This document shows positions 17,671 to 24,900 of a DNA stretch of 64,000 nt, one piece after another (within the stretch, counting starts at the first letter, position 1; every line of letters starts with the position of its first letter). The stretch covers positions 1 to 64,000 of the forward strand of contig CAZJNU010000006.1 in assembly GCA_964547485.1 (NCBI GenBank), in the 5' to 3' direction. The stretch comes from JACJWR01 sp964547485 (lineage in GTDB: Bacteria > Actinomycetota > Actinomycetes > S36-B12 > UBA10799). Below the pieces are notes generated by a model that saw only the letters and a program-made list of their open reading frames with translations, was not told the DNA's origin and did not search any database. Position numbers and translations under genes: made by a program.

Positions 17671-18003
17671 GTGAAGGCAGCGATTTCGGTGCCGGACGCC
17701 ACTCTTGAACGTGCTGAACAGAAGGCGCACGACTTGGGCTGGACCCGATCTGAGTTCTACTCGACCGCGGCCGAGCGGTTCATCGATCAGATCGAACGGG
17801 AAGACCTAGCAGTCGACAGCGATGCGGCCGTAGACAATGTCCTTCTTCCCAAGGAAACTGCGGGCCTGCCCGCTGATTCCGTCGTCAACGTCACCGCGAT
17901 CGTCACGCTCGACAAAGCGGACTGCAGGCAAGTCGCCGGCACCGTGCCTGCGCATCTGATGAGCACTGTCGATGAGGGCTTGCGATCCGTGATGGGCCTT
18001 TGA
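17671..18003 (+). CDS. MazE-MazF chimera (antitoxin N-terminus joined to toxin C-terminus)
   Basis: 110 residues. Residues 1 to about 50 (MKAAISVPDATLERAEQKAH, then TRSEFYSTAAERFID) match the ribbon-helix-helix N-terminus of MazE6-type antitoxins. Residues about 55-110 (NVLLPKETAGLPADS, VVNVTAIVTLDKAD, PAHLMSTVDEGLR) match the C-terminal half of MazF6-type toxins. The antitoxin's toxin-binding tail and the toxin's N-terminal catalytic half are absent. The simplest reading is an in-frame deletion within a mazEF operon near 17820-17838. The product may still bind DNA but should not be an active nuclease. GTG start supported by the -10 box 6 nt upstream. Confidence 0.75.
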   Translation: MKAAISVPDATLERAEQKAHDLGWTRSEFYSTAAERFIDQIEREDLAVDSDAAVDNVLLPKETAGLPADSVVNVTAIVTLDKADCRQVAGTVPAHLMSTVDEGLRSVMGL

Positions 18004-18022
18004 CACCTGCTCGCACCTCGTG

Positions 18023-18286
18023 CTACTCGTAGTGGTAGCGCAGCGCAGCTATGTCGAGGTCGTCGCCATGGACCAGATAGACCATCCGGTGCTCATCTGT
18101 GATCCGCCGAGACCAAGCCCCCGCCAGGGTGAACCGGAGCGGCTCTGGCTTCCCGATACCTTCGAACGGATCGCGCCGAGCGGCTTCGATGAGTCGGTTG
18201 ATCCGCTTCAACACGGCGCGGTCTTCCCGCTGCCACCACAGGTAGTCATCCCATGCTTGGTCCGAGAAGATCAGTCGACTGGCCAT
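18023..18286 (-). CDS. yoeB: YoeB-type toxin
   Basis: 87-residue RelE-superfamily ribosome-dependent mRNA interferase. The sequence follows YoeB closely: FSDQAWDDYLWWQREDR at the start, PFEGIGKPEPLRF, GAWSRRITDEHRMVY and the catalytic C-terminal RYHYE (His and Tyr). All expected active-site residues (Glu, Arg, His, Tyr) are present, so it is probably active. Its start overlaps the antitoxin gene by 16 bp, giving translational coupling. Convergent with the MazE-MazF chimera, 19 bp away. Confidence 0.93.
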   Translation of the reverse strand: MASRLIFSDQAWDDYLWWQREDRAVLKRINRLIEAARRDPFEGIGKPEPLRFTLAGAWSRRITDEHRMVYLVHGDDLDIAALRYHYE

Positions 18287-18528
18287 ATGAGCTCTCGCTC
18301 GCGACCTCTTCCCGCAGCCAGTGCCTCCAGCGACTCAGTCAGTCTCTTCGCGTTCGCGGGTACCCGTAGCAGGTGGGACGTCTCCTGCAGCGCCCGATAC
18401 TCGGAAGCGGAGATCAACACTGCGTCGCCGCGCTTGGACAGAATCTCCACGGCTTCGCAGTTCTCATTGACCTGCTCGATCAATCCGAACAGAGTGCGCC
18501 TCGCCTCGGTGGCAGTGATGGCCGTCAT
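18271..18528 (-). CDS. yefM: YefM-type antitoxin
   Basis: 85 residues from the ATG at 18528 (MTAITATEARRTLFGLIEQV), the usual YefM/Phd N-terminus. The DNA-binding half is followed by VLISASEYRALQETSHLLR and a C-terminal toxin-binding tail ending GRERELIWPVD. An in-frame ATG at 18549 would place the N-terminus across the operator palindrome at 18533-18558 and lacks family support, so 18528 is chosen. Upstream partner of yoeB in the same operon. Confidence 0.92.
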   Translation of the reverse strand: MTAITATEARRTLFGLIEQVNENCEAVEILSKRGDAVLISASEYRALQETSHLLRVPANAKRLTESLEALAAGRGRERELIWPVD

Positions 18529-18532
18529 GTCT

Positions 18533-18558
18533 GAAACGTACCACATCATGTACGTTTC
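18533..18558. promoter_or_regulatory. yefM-yoeB operator palindrome
   Basis: Perfect 9-bp inverted repeat GAAACGTAC ... GTACGTTTC with an 8-bp spacer, immediately upstream of yefM. On the minus strand TACGTT (18540-18535) is a -10-like box 6 nt from the ATG. The position fits autorepression by YefM-YoeB. Confidence 0.75.
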
Positions 18559-18725
18559 GAGTTCGCGGGATTGGCGCCTGACGCGGTCTCACGGGGCTAC
18601 CCCCCCTGGGCATTGCGGATGGCTTGAATCGCAGCAGCGCAAGAGCCGCGGGAGCGGAGACCCCATCGACATCGCGGAGGGGGGTCATCGACGCCGTCGG
18701 CCGCACACCCACCGAGTCTGGCGGA

Positions 18726-19012
18726 CAGCAACGCGCGTCTGAGGTCCTCATCGCCCGGGGTGCTGGAGGGTCCGCTGGCGGTCCGGTAGAGGCGGCACGC
18801 CAAGCCCACCGGGGTGTCCGGCCTGGCGAAAGGGCCCACTCGTTCACGTGAAGCGAGGGCGATCCGTGGAACTCGAGATCCAGCGCCGACTCGGGAGTTT
18901 CCACTAGGACCGAGGTCCAGGTGAAGTTCAGCTCGGTGGCGAGGCGATCGAGCTGGTCCGCCATTGCCTGCCAGTTCGGGCAGCCACGAAAGTAGAGGAG
19001 TTCGACCTTCAT
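18726..19012 (-). pseudogene. Thioredoxin-like small protein, frameshifted
   Basis: The ATG at 19012 opens MKVELLYFRGCPNWQAMADQ and runs to FHGSPSLHVNEWA, the pattern of small actinobacterial thioredoxin-like proteins with a CPNW redox site. The expected continuation (PFARPDTPVGLACRLYRT, then DEDLRRALLS) is present but in a different frame from about 18840 on. An indel near 18838-18846 therefore splits the gene; neither frame alone gives a sensible protein beyond that point. The second frame runs on to a stop at 18597, past the homologous end at about 18726. Confidence 0.75.
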
Positions 19013-19075
19013 GGTCGCGATGATAGGACGTCCGGCGACCCAGGCCGCAACCCATTCATCCCGCTTGGGCACGGT

Positions 19076-19081
19076 TATACT
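19076..19081 (+). promoter_or_regulatory. -10 box TATACT for vapBC (leaderless)
   Basis: TATACT ends 6 nt before the ATG at 19088 with no Shine-Dalgarno sequence. It is the best -10 match of the set. Confidence 0.6.
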
Positions 19082-19087
19082 GGTGGT

Positions 19088-19318
19088 ATGACTTCTCGTG
19101 TTGGAGCCAAGGGTCAGGTGGTTATCCCGAAAGAACTGCGGGATCGGCTCGGCATCCAGCCGGGAGATCGGATGGACTTCTGGCTTGACGGCGATCATGT
19201 CGCAGGCCAGAAGTCGGGAGCGGCAACTCCGCTGCGTGGGCGATTCAGGGGGCGGTCACTCACCACTGATCTGGCAGCGGAGCGTGCCCGTGAGCGCATC
19301 GCTGAGGACGAGCGTTGA
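19088..19318 (+). CDS. VapB-type antitoxin, AbrB/SpoVT fold
   Basis: 76 residues: a swapped-hairpin AbrB DNA-binding domain (SRVGAKGQVVIPKELRDRLG, then GDRMDFWLDGD) followed by a toxin-binding tail (LRGRFRGRSLTTDLAAERAR). The stop lies 8 bp before the ATG of a PIN-domain toxin, the standard vapBC layout. Probably represses its own leaderless promoter. Confidence 0.9.
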   Translation: MTSRVGAKGQVVIPKELRDRLGIQPGDRMDFWLDGDHVAGQKSGAATPLRGRFRGRSLTTDLAAERARERIAEDER

Positions 19319-19326
19319 GTCACCGG

Positions 19327-19719
19327 ATGGCACTTGATTCCTGGGCGATCCTCAACCTGCTGGACGACGGCCCGAATGCCGATTTGGTCGACGCGGCAGT
19401 TGAATCCGGCGACGCCGTCATGTCGTGGATCAACCTGGGAGAGGTCGCCTACATCGTGACCCGCAGTCAAGGCGAAGGCGCGGCCCACGCTGTGGTGGCT
19501 GACGTCCGCTCTGGCGTTGACGTCCAACTGCCGGACGCACCACTCGTGCTCGCCGCTGCCAGGATCAAAGCTGGAATCCCGATGGCGTACGCCGACGCGT
19601 TCGCGGCCGCGACCGCCGTGCGATACGACGCCGCGCTCATGACGGGTGACCCCGAACTGCTGGTCAGACCCAACAAGCGCACAAAGATCAAACCCTGGCG
19701 TTGGGTTGACCTGCGCTGA
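19327..19719 (+). CDS. VapC-type PIN-domain toxin
   Basis: 130-residue PIN ribonuclease. The four conserved acidic residues are visible: Asp in ALDSWAILNLL, Glu in NLGEVAYIV, Asp in AYADAFAAATA and Asp in LMTGDPELL. The ATG at 19327 is preferred; a TTG at 19315 overlapping the antitoxin stop would add four residues. VapC toxins cleave tRNA or rRNA; the target cannot be told from sequence. Followed by a hairpin shared with the convergent RelE-like operon. Confidence 0.9.
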   Translation: MALDSWAILNLLDDGPNADLVDAAVESGDAVMSWINLGEVAYIVTRSQGEGAAHAVVADVRSGVDVQLPDAPLVLAAARIKAGIPMAYADAFAAATAVRYDAALMTGDPELLVRPNKRTKIKPWRWVDLR

Positions 19720-19756
19720 AACAGGGGGCGGCGCGGGTGACCCAGGTATGAAAAGC

Positions 19757-19805
19757 GCGAAGCCCGCAATGCCAACCGTCCGGAAGGCTCGCGGGCTCGC
19801 TTCGC
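19757..19805. terminator. Possible bidirectional terminator between convergent toxin genes
   Basis: GCGAAGCCCGC at 19757-19767 pairs with GCGGGCTCGCTTCGC at 19791-19805 with a small bulge. It is the only strong inverted repeat between vapC (plus) and the RelE-like toxin (minus). No T-run is present. Confidence 0.4.
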
Positions 19806-19914
19806 AGGGCTCATGCCCCTGGCGCTAAGAAATATAGAGGTCCGCGCCGATATTTACCAACTCATTGTGCTGGCGGGATGTCCCGCATCCGCCGCCTGGC
19901 TGCGGCAGGGCCTC

Positions 19915-20238
19915 CTATGGGTTTCGGAAGACGGAGTGGTCGCCGATGCGGCGCCACCGGCAGTGCCACTCGCCATCGATGTTGACAAGTTGGAAAGTGG
20001 CGCGGCCATCGGGTGACGCAGAACTCCAGGTCATCTCACGGATGCCGGGCGTGCGTGCCATCGCGGAGACTCTGAGGCTCGCTGGCCATGAGTAAGGTCG
20101 GCCATCGTGCGCCTTGGCGGCCCACTCGTCACATGCCGGGGAGAACTTGTCCCGGACCACGGCACGGAACTGATCCTGATGTTCCGGTTTGAGTCGGCGG
20201 TAATCACTGTCGAAAGCGGGCGTGGTGTCGAATTTCAC
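19915..20238 (-). CDS. RelE-like toxin
   Basis: 107 residues from a GTG at 20238 (VKFDTTPAFDSDYRRLKPEH). It has the RelE-fold order helix-helix-sheet, with IREMTWSSASPDGRATFQLV and the closing HCRWRRIGDHSVF. The GTG overlaps the antitoxin stop as GTGA. The reading frame upstream of 20238 has no homology, so the longer form is rejected. Catalytic residues are not obvious to me, as in many distant RelE families. The paired AbrB-type antitoxin supports the role. Confidence 0.75.
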   Translation of the reverse strand: MKFDTTPAFDSDYRRLKPEHQDQFRAVVRDKFSPACDEWAAKAHDGRPYSWPASLRVSAMARTPGIREMTWSSASPDGRATFQLVNIDGEWHCRWRRIGDHSVFRNP

Positions 20239-20552
20239 CTGTCGGTGGAGATCTGGTCGAGATGAAGTAGAAAGTCCTCGGCGGAGTCGTGGACTTTCAC
20301 TTGACCAGCGGCGACGTGTCGATCGACTTGCTGCTCGCGGGCTTGCCAGGCAGGCTGCCAGAACCACGTTTGGGGTGTGGGTATGGCCGTGTGCGGGCGT
20401 ATCTCAATGACGCCGTCATCCCTTTCGGTGATCTCCACCTGCGCACCGGGCTCGTCCAGTCCGCATTTCTTACGCAGGGCGCTGGGCAGCGCCAACAACC
20501 CGCGTGATTGTAATGCGACGAACTCGTGGGACAGTTCAACGGCCTCGCTCAT
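20235..20552 (-). CDS. AbrB/MazE-fold antitoxin paired with RelE-like toxin
   Basis: 105 residues: an AbrB-like N-terminal domain (ALQSRGLLALPSALRKKCGL, then GAQVEITERDDGVIEIRP) and a C-terminal arm with a Trp-rich stretch (TWFWQPAWQAREQQVD) likely to bind the toxin. Overlaps the toxin GTG by 4 bp. An AbrB-type antitoxin with a RelE-fold toxin is a mixed pairing. Confidence 0.78.
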   Translation of the reverse strand: MSEAVELSHEFVALQSRGLLALPSALRKKCGLDEPGAQVEITERDDGVIEIRPHTAIPTPQTWFWQPAWQAREQQVDRHVAAGQVKVHDSAEDFLLHLDQISTDR

Positions 20553-20558
20553 GACAGC

Positions 20559-20564
20559 AGTATG
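20559..20564 (-). promoter_or_regulatory. -10 box CATACT for the AbrB/RelE-like operon (leaderless)
   Basis: On the minus strand CATACT ends 6 nt before the ATG at 20552, as for the other toxin-antitoxin operons here. Confidence 0.45.
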
Positions 20565-20612
20565 GGCCGTAATCCAGCGTCCCTGCAGTGCAGCCCCGCC
20601 GGCCCCATCGCG

Positions 20613-21464
20613 TCAGGTCTTGGCGAGGGTGCCGAGGTAGAGCTCGATCACCTTTGGGTCGTTGGCGAGCGCCGCGCCGGTGCCGGTGTAGGCGTTGCGA
20701 CCCTGATCTAGGACGTAGCCTCGGTCGACGATCTGCAGACAGCGGGCCGCGTTCTGCTCGACCATGATCACGGTCACGCCAGCCTTGTTGATCTCCCTGA
20801 CCCGCACGAAAGCGTCGTCGGTCAACACGGGGGAGAGGCCGGCGCTGGGTTCGTCGAGCAGCAGCACGGCCGGATCCATCATCAGCGCGCGTCCCATCGC
20901 GACCATCTGACGTTCCCCACCAGAGAGGCTGCCGGCACGCTGCTTGCGACGGTCGGACAATGCCGGGAACAGTCCCGACACGAACTCGAACCGCTCAGTA
21001 AACACCTTGGGTCGCTGGTAGCAGCCCATCTGCAGGTTTTCCTCGATCGTCAACGACGGGAAGACGTTGTTGGTCTGCGGGACGAAGCCGATACCGCGCT
21101 GCACCAACTGGTCGGCCCGCATGTTGGTGATGTCGTCACCGCCTAGGGTGACCTTGCCGGCACTCACTTTGACGAGCCCGAACAGCGCCTTCAGCAGGGT
21201 GGACTTCCCGGCGCCGTTGGGTCCGATGATCCCGACCAACTCGCCCTGCTGGGCGTACAGGTCGGCCCCGTTGACGATGTTCACACCGGGGATGTAGCCG
21301 GCGACGACCTCGTCCATCCGGACCACCGCGCCGGAGGCGGCGTTCAGGTGGGCGCCGCGGTCCTGGTGCGCGGTGGAAGCGTGATGGTGACCGCCGCGTT
21401 GCGCTGCGTCCAGATCGATTTCGCGCTCGAACTCCCCGGCGTCGTCGGGGGAGACCTCCACCAT
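20613..21464 (-). CDS. livF: ABC transporter ATP-binding protein LivF-like
   Basis: 283-residue ATPase of a branched-chain amino acid-type (HAAT) importer. Walker A GPNGAGKST, Q-loop FVPQTNNVFPSL, signature LSGGERQ, Walker B VLLLDEPSAGLSP and the H-loop replaced by Gln in VEQNA, which is usual for LivF. A 48-residue His- and Asp-rich extension (including RGGHHHAS) precedes the conserved fold; a start at Met49 (21320) would give the usual length but has no better ribosome-binding site. Starts 2 bp after livG. Last gene of the livHMGF operon. Confidence 0.93.
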   Translation of the reverse strand: MVEVSPDDAGEFEREIDLDAAQRGGHHHASTAHQDRGAHLNAASGAVVRMDEVVAGYIPGVNIVNGADLYAQQGELVGIIGPNGAGKSTLLKALFGLVKVSAGKVTLGGDDITNMRADQLVQRGIGFVPQTNNVFPSLTIEENLQMGCYQRPKVFTERFEFVSGLFPALSDRRKQRAGSLSGGERQMVAMGRALMMDPAVLLLDEPSAGLSPVLTDDAFVRVREINKAGVTVIMVEQNAARCLQIVDRGYVLDQGRNAYTGTGAALANDPKVIELYLGTLAKT

Positions 21465-21466
21465 GG

Positions 21467-22453
21467 CTACTCCATCTCCGTGTAGCTCAGCGCTTCACCA
21501 GTCGCAGTCAGCGCCTTGTCGTGGTGGGCGCCGAGGTAGGCCTCGATGACCGCCGGATTGGCCATCACCGCCTCGGGTGGCCCCTCGGCGATCACCCGAC
21601 CCTGACCCATCACGATCACCCAGTCACTGATGTCACGGACTACGTCCATGTCGTGCTCGACGAAGACCACCGACATACCCTGCTCGCGCAGATCCTTGAT
21701 GTGACCCAGCAGCGACTGGGTGAGGGCCGGATTGACCCCGGCCATCGGCTCGTCGAGCATCACCAGATCGGGGTCGCTCATCAGCGCCCGGGCCATCTCC
21801 AGCAGTTTCCGCTGGCCGCCAGAGAGGGACCCGGCGAAGTCTGTCCGCTTGGCGTCGAGCTGGAACCGGGTGAGCAGACCGTCGGCCTTGGCCTCGATCG
21901 ACGACTCCTGGGAACGCCAGAACGCCGGGATGAGGGCGGCCAGAAATCGCTCACCGGTCTGGCCGGTGGCGCCAAGGCACATGTTGTCGATCACCTTCAG
22001 GCGGCTAAGGGCCTTGGTCAACTGGAAGGTGCGCACCATTCCCAACCGCGCCACCTTGTAGGCGGGCTTCCCGGCGAGTTCGATGTTGTTGAAACGCCAC
22101 TGGCCCTCCTGCGGCTGGTCGAAGCCGGTCAGCAGGTTGAAGAAGGTGGTCTTACCGGCGCCGTTGGGTCCGACCAGGGCGGTGATGGCGCCGCGCTGGA
22201 TCTCGACGTGCTCGACGTCGACCGCGACCAACCCGCCGAATCGGCGGACGACGCCGTCGGCGATCAGGATGGCGTCGGGCTTGGCGACGCCCGGCTCGTG
22301 CGCGACCCCCGCGAGGGCCACCATCGCGCGTCGTTTGCCGGCCGGCAACTCACCGGGTGCGACCGGGCTGCCGGGCAGGGGCGTGCCGACCGCAGGAGCA
22401 GCAGCGTCAGCCGCAGACGCGCGCGGCGACACCGGCACGGGGCTATCGGGCAT
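21467..22453 (-). CDS. livG: ABC transporter ATP-binding protein LivG-like
   Basis: 328 residues. Walker A GPNGAGKTT, the LivG-type segment ARLGMVRTFQLTKALSRLKV, signature LSGGQRKLLEMARALM, Walker B LVMLDEPMAGVNP and H-loop VFVEHDMD. About 60 N-terminal residues, rich in Pro and Ala, are extra relative to the family. The start overlaps livM by 11 bp. Forms the ATPase heterodimer with LivF. Confidence 0.94.
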   Translation of the reverse strand: MPDSPVPVSPRASAADAAAPAVGTPLPGSPVAPGELPAGKRRAMVALAGVAHEPGVAKPDAILIADGVVRRFGGLVAVDVEHVEIQRGAITALVGPNGAGKTTFFNLLTGFDQPQEGQWRFNNIELAGKPAYKVARLGMVRTFQLTKALSRLKVIDNMCLGATGQTGERFLAALIPAFWRSQESSIEAKADGLLTRFQLDAKRTDFAGSLSGGQRKLLEMARALMSDPDLVMLDEPMAGVNPALTQSLLGHIKDLREQGMSVVFVEHDMDVVRDISDWVIVMGQGRVIAEGPPEAVMANPAVIEAYLGAHHDKALTATGEALSYTEME

Positions 22454-23426
22454 CGAGCGCCAACTCCTTCTTGTCGCCGAGGATCCCTTGCGGCCGATAG
22501 ATCATCAGCAGCATCAGCGAGGCCCCGAGGATCCAGTAGCGCACCTGACCGACCTGGTCGCTGCGGATGAAGCTGATGGTGCCATCCTGCACAGCCCCGG
22601 CCAACGCGCCGTCGATGAACACCAGCAGGAACCAGAACACGATTGCGCCGAGCACCGGCCCGAGCACCCGGCCGGCACCACCCAGGATCAGCACCGCGTA
22701 GGCAAAGAAGGTCAGGTCGGTGGCGAAGAAGTCCGGTTGCACCGACTGGAACGCGACCGCGGCGACGAAGCCACCGAAGCAGCCGAGCACGCCGCCCAAG
22801 ATCAGCGATTGCATCTTGTAGAAGTAGACGTTCTTGCCGAGGCTGCGGACCGCGTCCTCGTCTTCCCGGATTGCCTTGATCACGCGACCCCACGGGGCAC
22901 GCATCAGCAGGAACACGAGAACGCAGCAGGCAGCCACCAGCAGCCAGCCGATGGTGACGACCCACAGATCGTTCGCGCTGAGGTCGATCGGACCCATTTT
23001 CAGCGGCTGCGAATACGGCGACAATTCGTAGAACTCGTCGGCGAACTTGTTGAGGCCGTCGGACCCACCGAAGATCTCCCGGAAGGTCACCGAGCGCACC
23101 AACAACCGGATGATCTCGGCTGCGGCGATGGTGACGATCGCCAGGTAGTCGGCCCGCAGTCGGAGCGTCGGCAGACCGAGCAGCAGCGCCAACAGCACGG
23201 CGGCGACGATGCCGACGATGATGCCGATCCAGAGCGGCAACCCGAGGAAGACGATGGTGACGCCGAGGCCATAGGCGGCAACCGCGAGGAAGCCTGCCTG
23301 CCCGAAGTTGAGCAGGCCTGTATACCCGAAGTGCACGTTCAGGCCGATCGCAGCCAGCGCGAAGATCACCGCCTGCACACCCAAGCCCTGGGTGATGGCC
23401 TGGCTGAAGATGTTTCCCCAGTCCAT
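22443..23426 (-). CDS. livM: ABC transporter permease LivM-like
   Basis: 327-residue integral membrane protein with about nine helices. LivM features are LNVHFGYTGLLNFGQAGFLA near the N-terminus, LPTLRLRADYLAIVTIAAAE, and the cytoplasmic coupling loop WGRVIKAIREDEDAVRSLGK that contacts the ATPases. Sits between livH (13 bp upstream) and livG (overlap of 11 bp). Confidence 0.94.
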   Translation of the reverse strand: MDWGNIFSQAITQGLGVQAVIFALAAIGLNVHFGYTGLLNFGQAGFLAVAAYGLGVTIVFLGLPLWIGIIVGIVAAVLLALLLGLPTLRLRADYLAIVTIAAAEIIRLLVRSVTFREIFGGSDGLNKFADEFYELSPYSQPLKMGPIDLSANDLWVVTIGWLLVAACCVLVFLLMRAPWGRVIKAIREDEDAVRSLGKNVYFYKMQSLILGGVLGCFGGFVAAVAFQSVQPDFFATDLTFFAYAVLILGGAGRVLGPVLGAIVFWFLLVFIDGALAGAVQDGTISFIRSDQVGQVRYWILGASLMLLMIYRPQGILGDKKELALDAR

Positions 23427-23439
23427 GTCCGCGCCCCCT

Positions 23440-24753
23440 CTACCCGACCCGCTCGCGTCGACCGAGGATGCCCTGCGGTCTGACGAGGAGGATGAGAATG
23501 AGAATGACCAGTGCGCCCACGTTCTTCAACTCGGGCGGAACGAACAGGGTGGATAGCTGAATCATCAGTCCCACGATCAGCGAGCCCACCAATGCCCCGA
23601 AGGCTGTGCCGAGTCCTCCCAGGGTGACGCCGGCGAACACGAGGAGCAGCATCGAGAAGCCCTCCAGCCAGTTCACGCCGTTGCTCAGGCTGTAGAGGAT
23701 GCCGGCCAGCGCGGCGAGCCCGGCGCCGAGGATCCACACCTGGTTGATGACCCGCTCGACGTCGATCCCGGAGGCGCTCGCCAGCGCCGGATTGTCGGAG
23801 ATCGCGCGACTCGCCTTGCCGCTCTTGGTGCGCAGCAACCAATAGGCGGTCGCAAGCAGGAACAGCAGTGCCACCACGGCACCGACCGCAGCCTTCGGGG
23901 TGATCACGATCGGGCCCAGCTCGATTCCCGGCTGGCCACTGAAGGACGCGTATTGTCGAGTCGAGCCGCCGAAGAAGAACAGGTAGACGTACCGCACCAG
24001 GATGCCGAAACCGATCGAGACCACCAGCATCGCAATCAGGCCGGTGCCCCGGCGGCGCAGGTTGCGCCACAGCAGTCGGTCCTGCAGGGCACCGGCGATT
24101 CCACAGACCACAACCGCCGCTGCAGCGGCGAACACGAACGGCCAACCCAGGATGTTGTTGAAGAAGTACGCCGCCAACGCGCCGAGGGTGATCAACTCGC
24201 CGTGGGAGAAGTTCGTGAGGCCGGTCGTGCCGTAGACCAGGGAGAGTCCGATAGCTGCCAACGCGATGATCAGGCCGAATAGCAGGCCGTCGACGGTGAG
24301 CTGCAGCGCCTGATTGGACGAGGGCTGGTCGCCTTCGTCTGGACCGGTTCCGCTGGAGGTGGGGAATAGCACCGATGAGGTTCGACCGGTGAAGACATCC
24401 ACGGTCCGGCTGGATTGGCTGGTGTTGCGCAGGCTTACCCCCGGCGGCAGGGTCTGCTGATCGAGGCTCACGGTGTATTCGCCGCCGGTCGGCAATGGGA
24501 CTTCCCAGACCCCCACCTTGTTGGTGCTGACGGTCTTTGTGAAGGCGCCCTCGACGGTGGTCTTACCGTTGACGGTGAGGTCCTCGGCGTTGGTCACCGT
24601 GATTTTCACACCAGCCACCGGCTGCTTGTCCGGGCCGATGATGAGGCCCTTGAGTGCGGTGGGCTCGTCGGCCGCCATCGCCGGGGCCGCACCCACCAGG
24701 ACACAGAGGGCAGCCAGCAGGGCGCCCACGACCGCGGCGATGCGTGCTCGCAC
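23440..24753 (-). CDS. livH: ABC transporter permease LivH-like with N-terminal secreted domain
   Basis: 437 residues. A cleavable-type signal peptide (1-27, ending AMA) is followed by an Ig-like/carboxypeptidase-regulatory-type beta domain at about 33-125 (LKGLIIGPDKQPVAGVKITV, then YTVSLDQQTLPPGV) and an acidic linker. From about 152 comes a LivH permease of eight helices (IGLSLVYGTTGLTNFSHGEL, coupling loop SRAISDNPALASASGIDVER). Ordinary LivH is about 290 residues, so the outer domain is an addition. First gene of the operon; the 147 bp upstream hold its promoter and separate it from dprE2. Confidence 0.9.
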   Translation of the reverse strand: MRARIAAVVGALLAALCVLVGAAPAMAADEPTALKGLIIGPDKQPVAGVKITVTNAEDLTVNGKTTVEGAFTKTVSTNKVGVWEVPLPTGGEYTVSLDQQTLPPGVSLRNTSQSSRTVDVFTGRTSSVLFPTSSGTGPDEGDQPSSNQALQLTVDGLLFGLIIALAAIGLSLVYGTTGLTNFSHGELITLGALAAYFFNNILGWPFVFAAAAAVVVCGIAGALQDRLLWRNLRRRGTGLIAMLVVSIGFGILVRYVYLFFFGGSTRQYASFSGQPGIELGPIVITPKAAVGAVVALLFLLATAYWLLRTKSGKASRAISDNPALASASGIDVERVINQVWILGAGLAALAGILYSLSNGVNWLEGFSMLLLVFAGVTLGGLGTAFGALVGSLIVGLMIQLSTLFVPPELKNVGALVILILILLVRPQGILGRRERVG

Positions 24754-24900
24754 CGGGTGCTCCTCCCGCCGACACGCGCGACAGTGTCAGTCGCGCGTTG
24801 GAGAGCATAGTGCGGGGGTCGGACAATGCGCAGGTAGCCGCACCGACACGCCCGTGACAAATACCGGACGTCCCGATCAACCCCGACCGAGGTGGCTGGT

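Noticed and set aside
18464..19198. A 244-residue minus-strand frame taken as one intact gene
   Set aside because: Only residues from 63 onward for about 60 residues match a thioredoxin-like family; the rest is antisense to or overlaps yefM and its operator. Treated as a frameshifted pseudogene.
19813..20016. A 67-residue plus-strand frame
   Set aside because: Antisense to the RelE-like toxin, no start signal, no family.
22083..23483. A 466-residue open frame on the plus strand
   Set aside because: Antisense to livG, livM and livH, which have clear motifs. His/Gln/Asp-rich product without a known fold.
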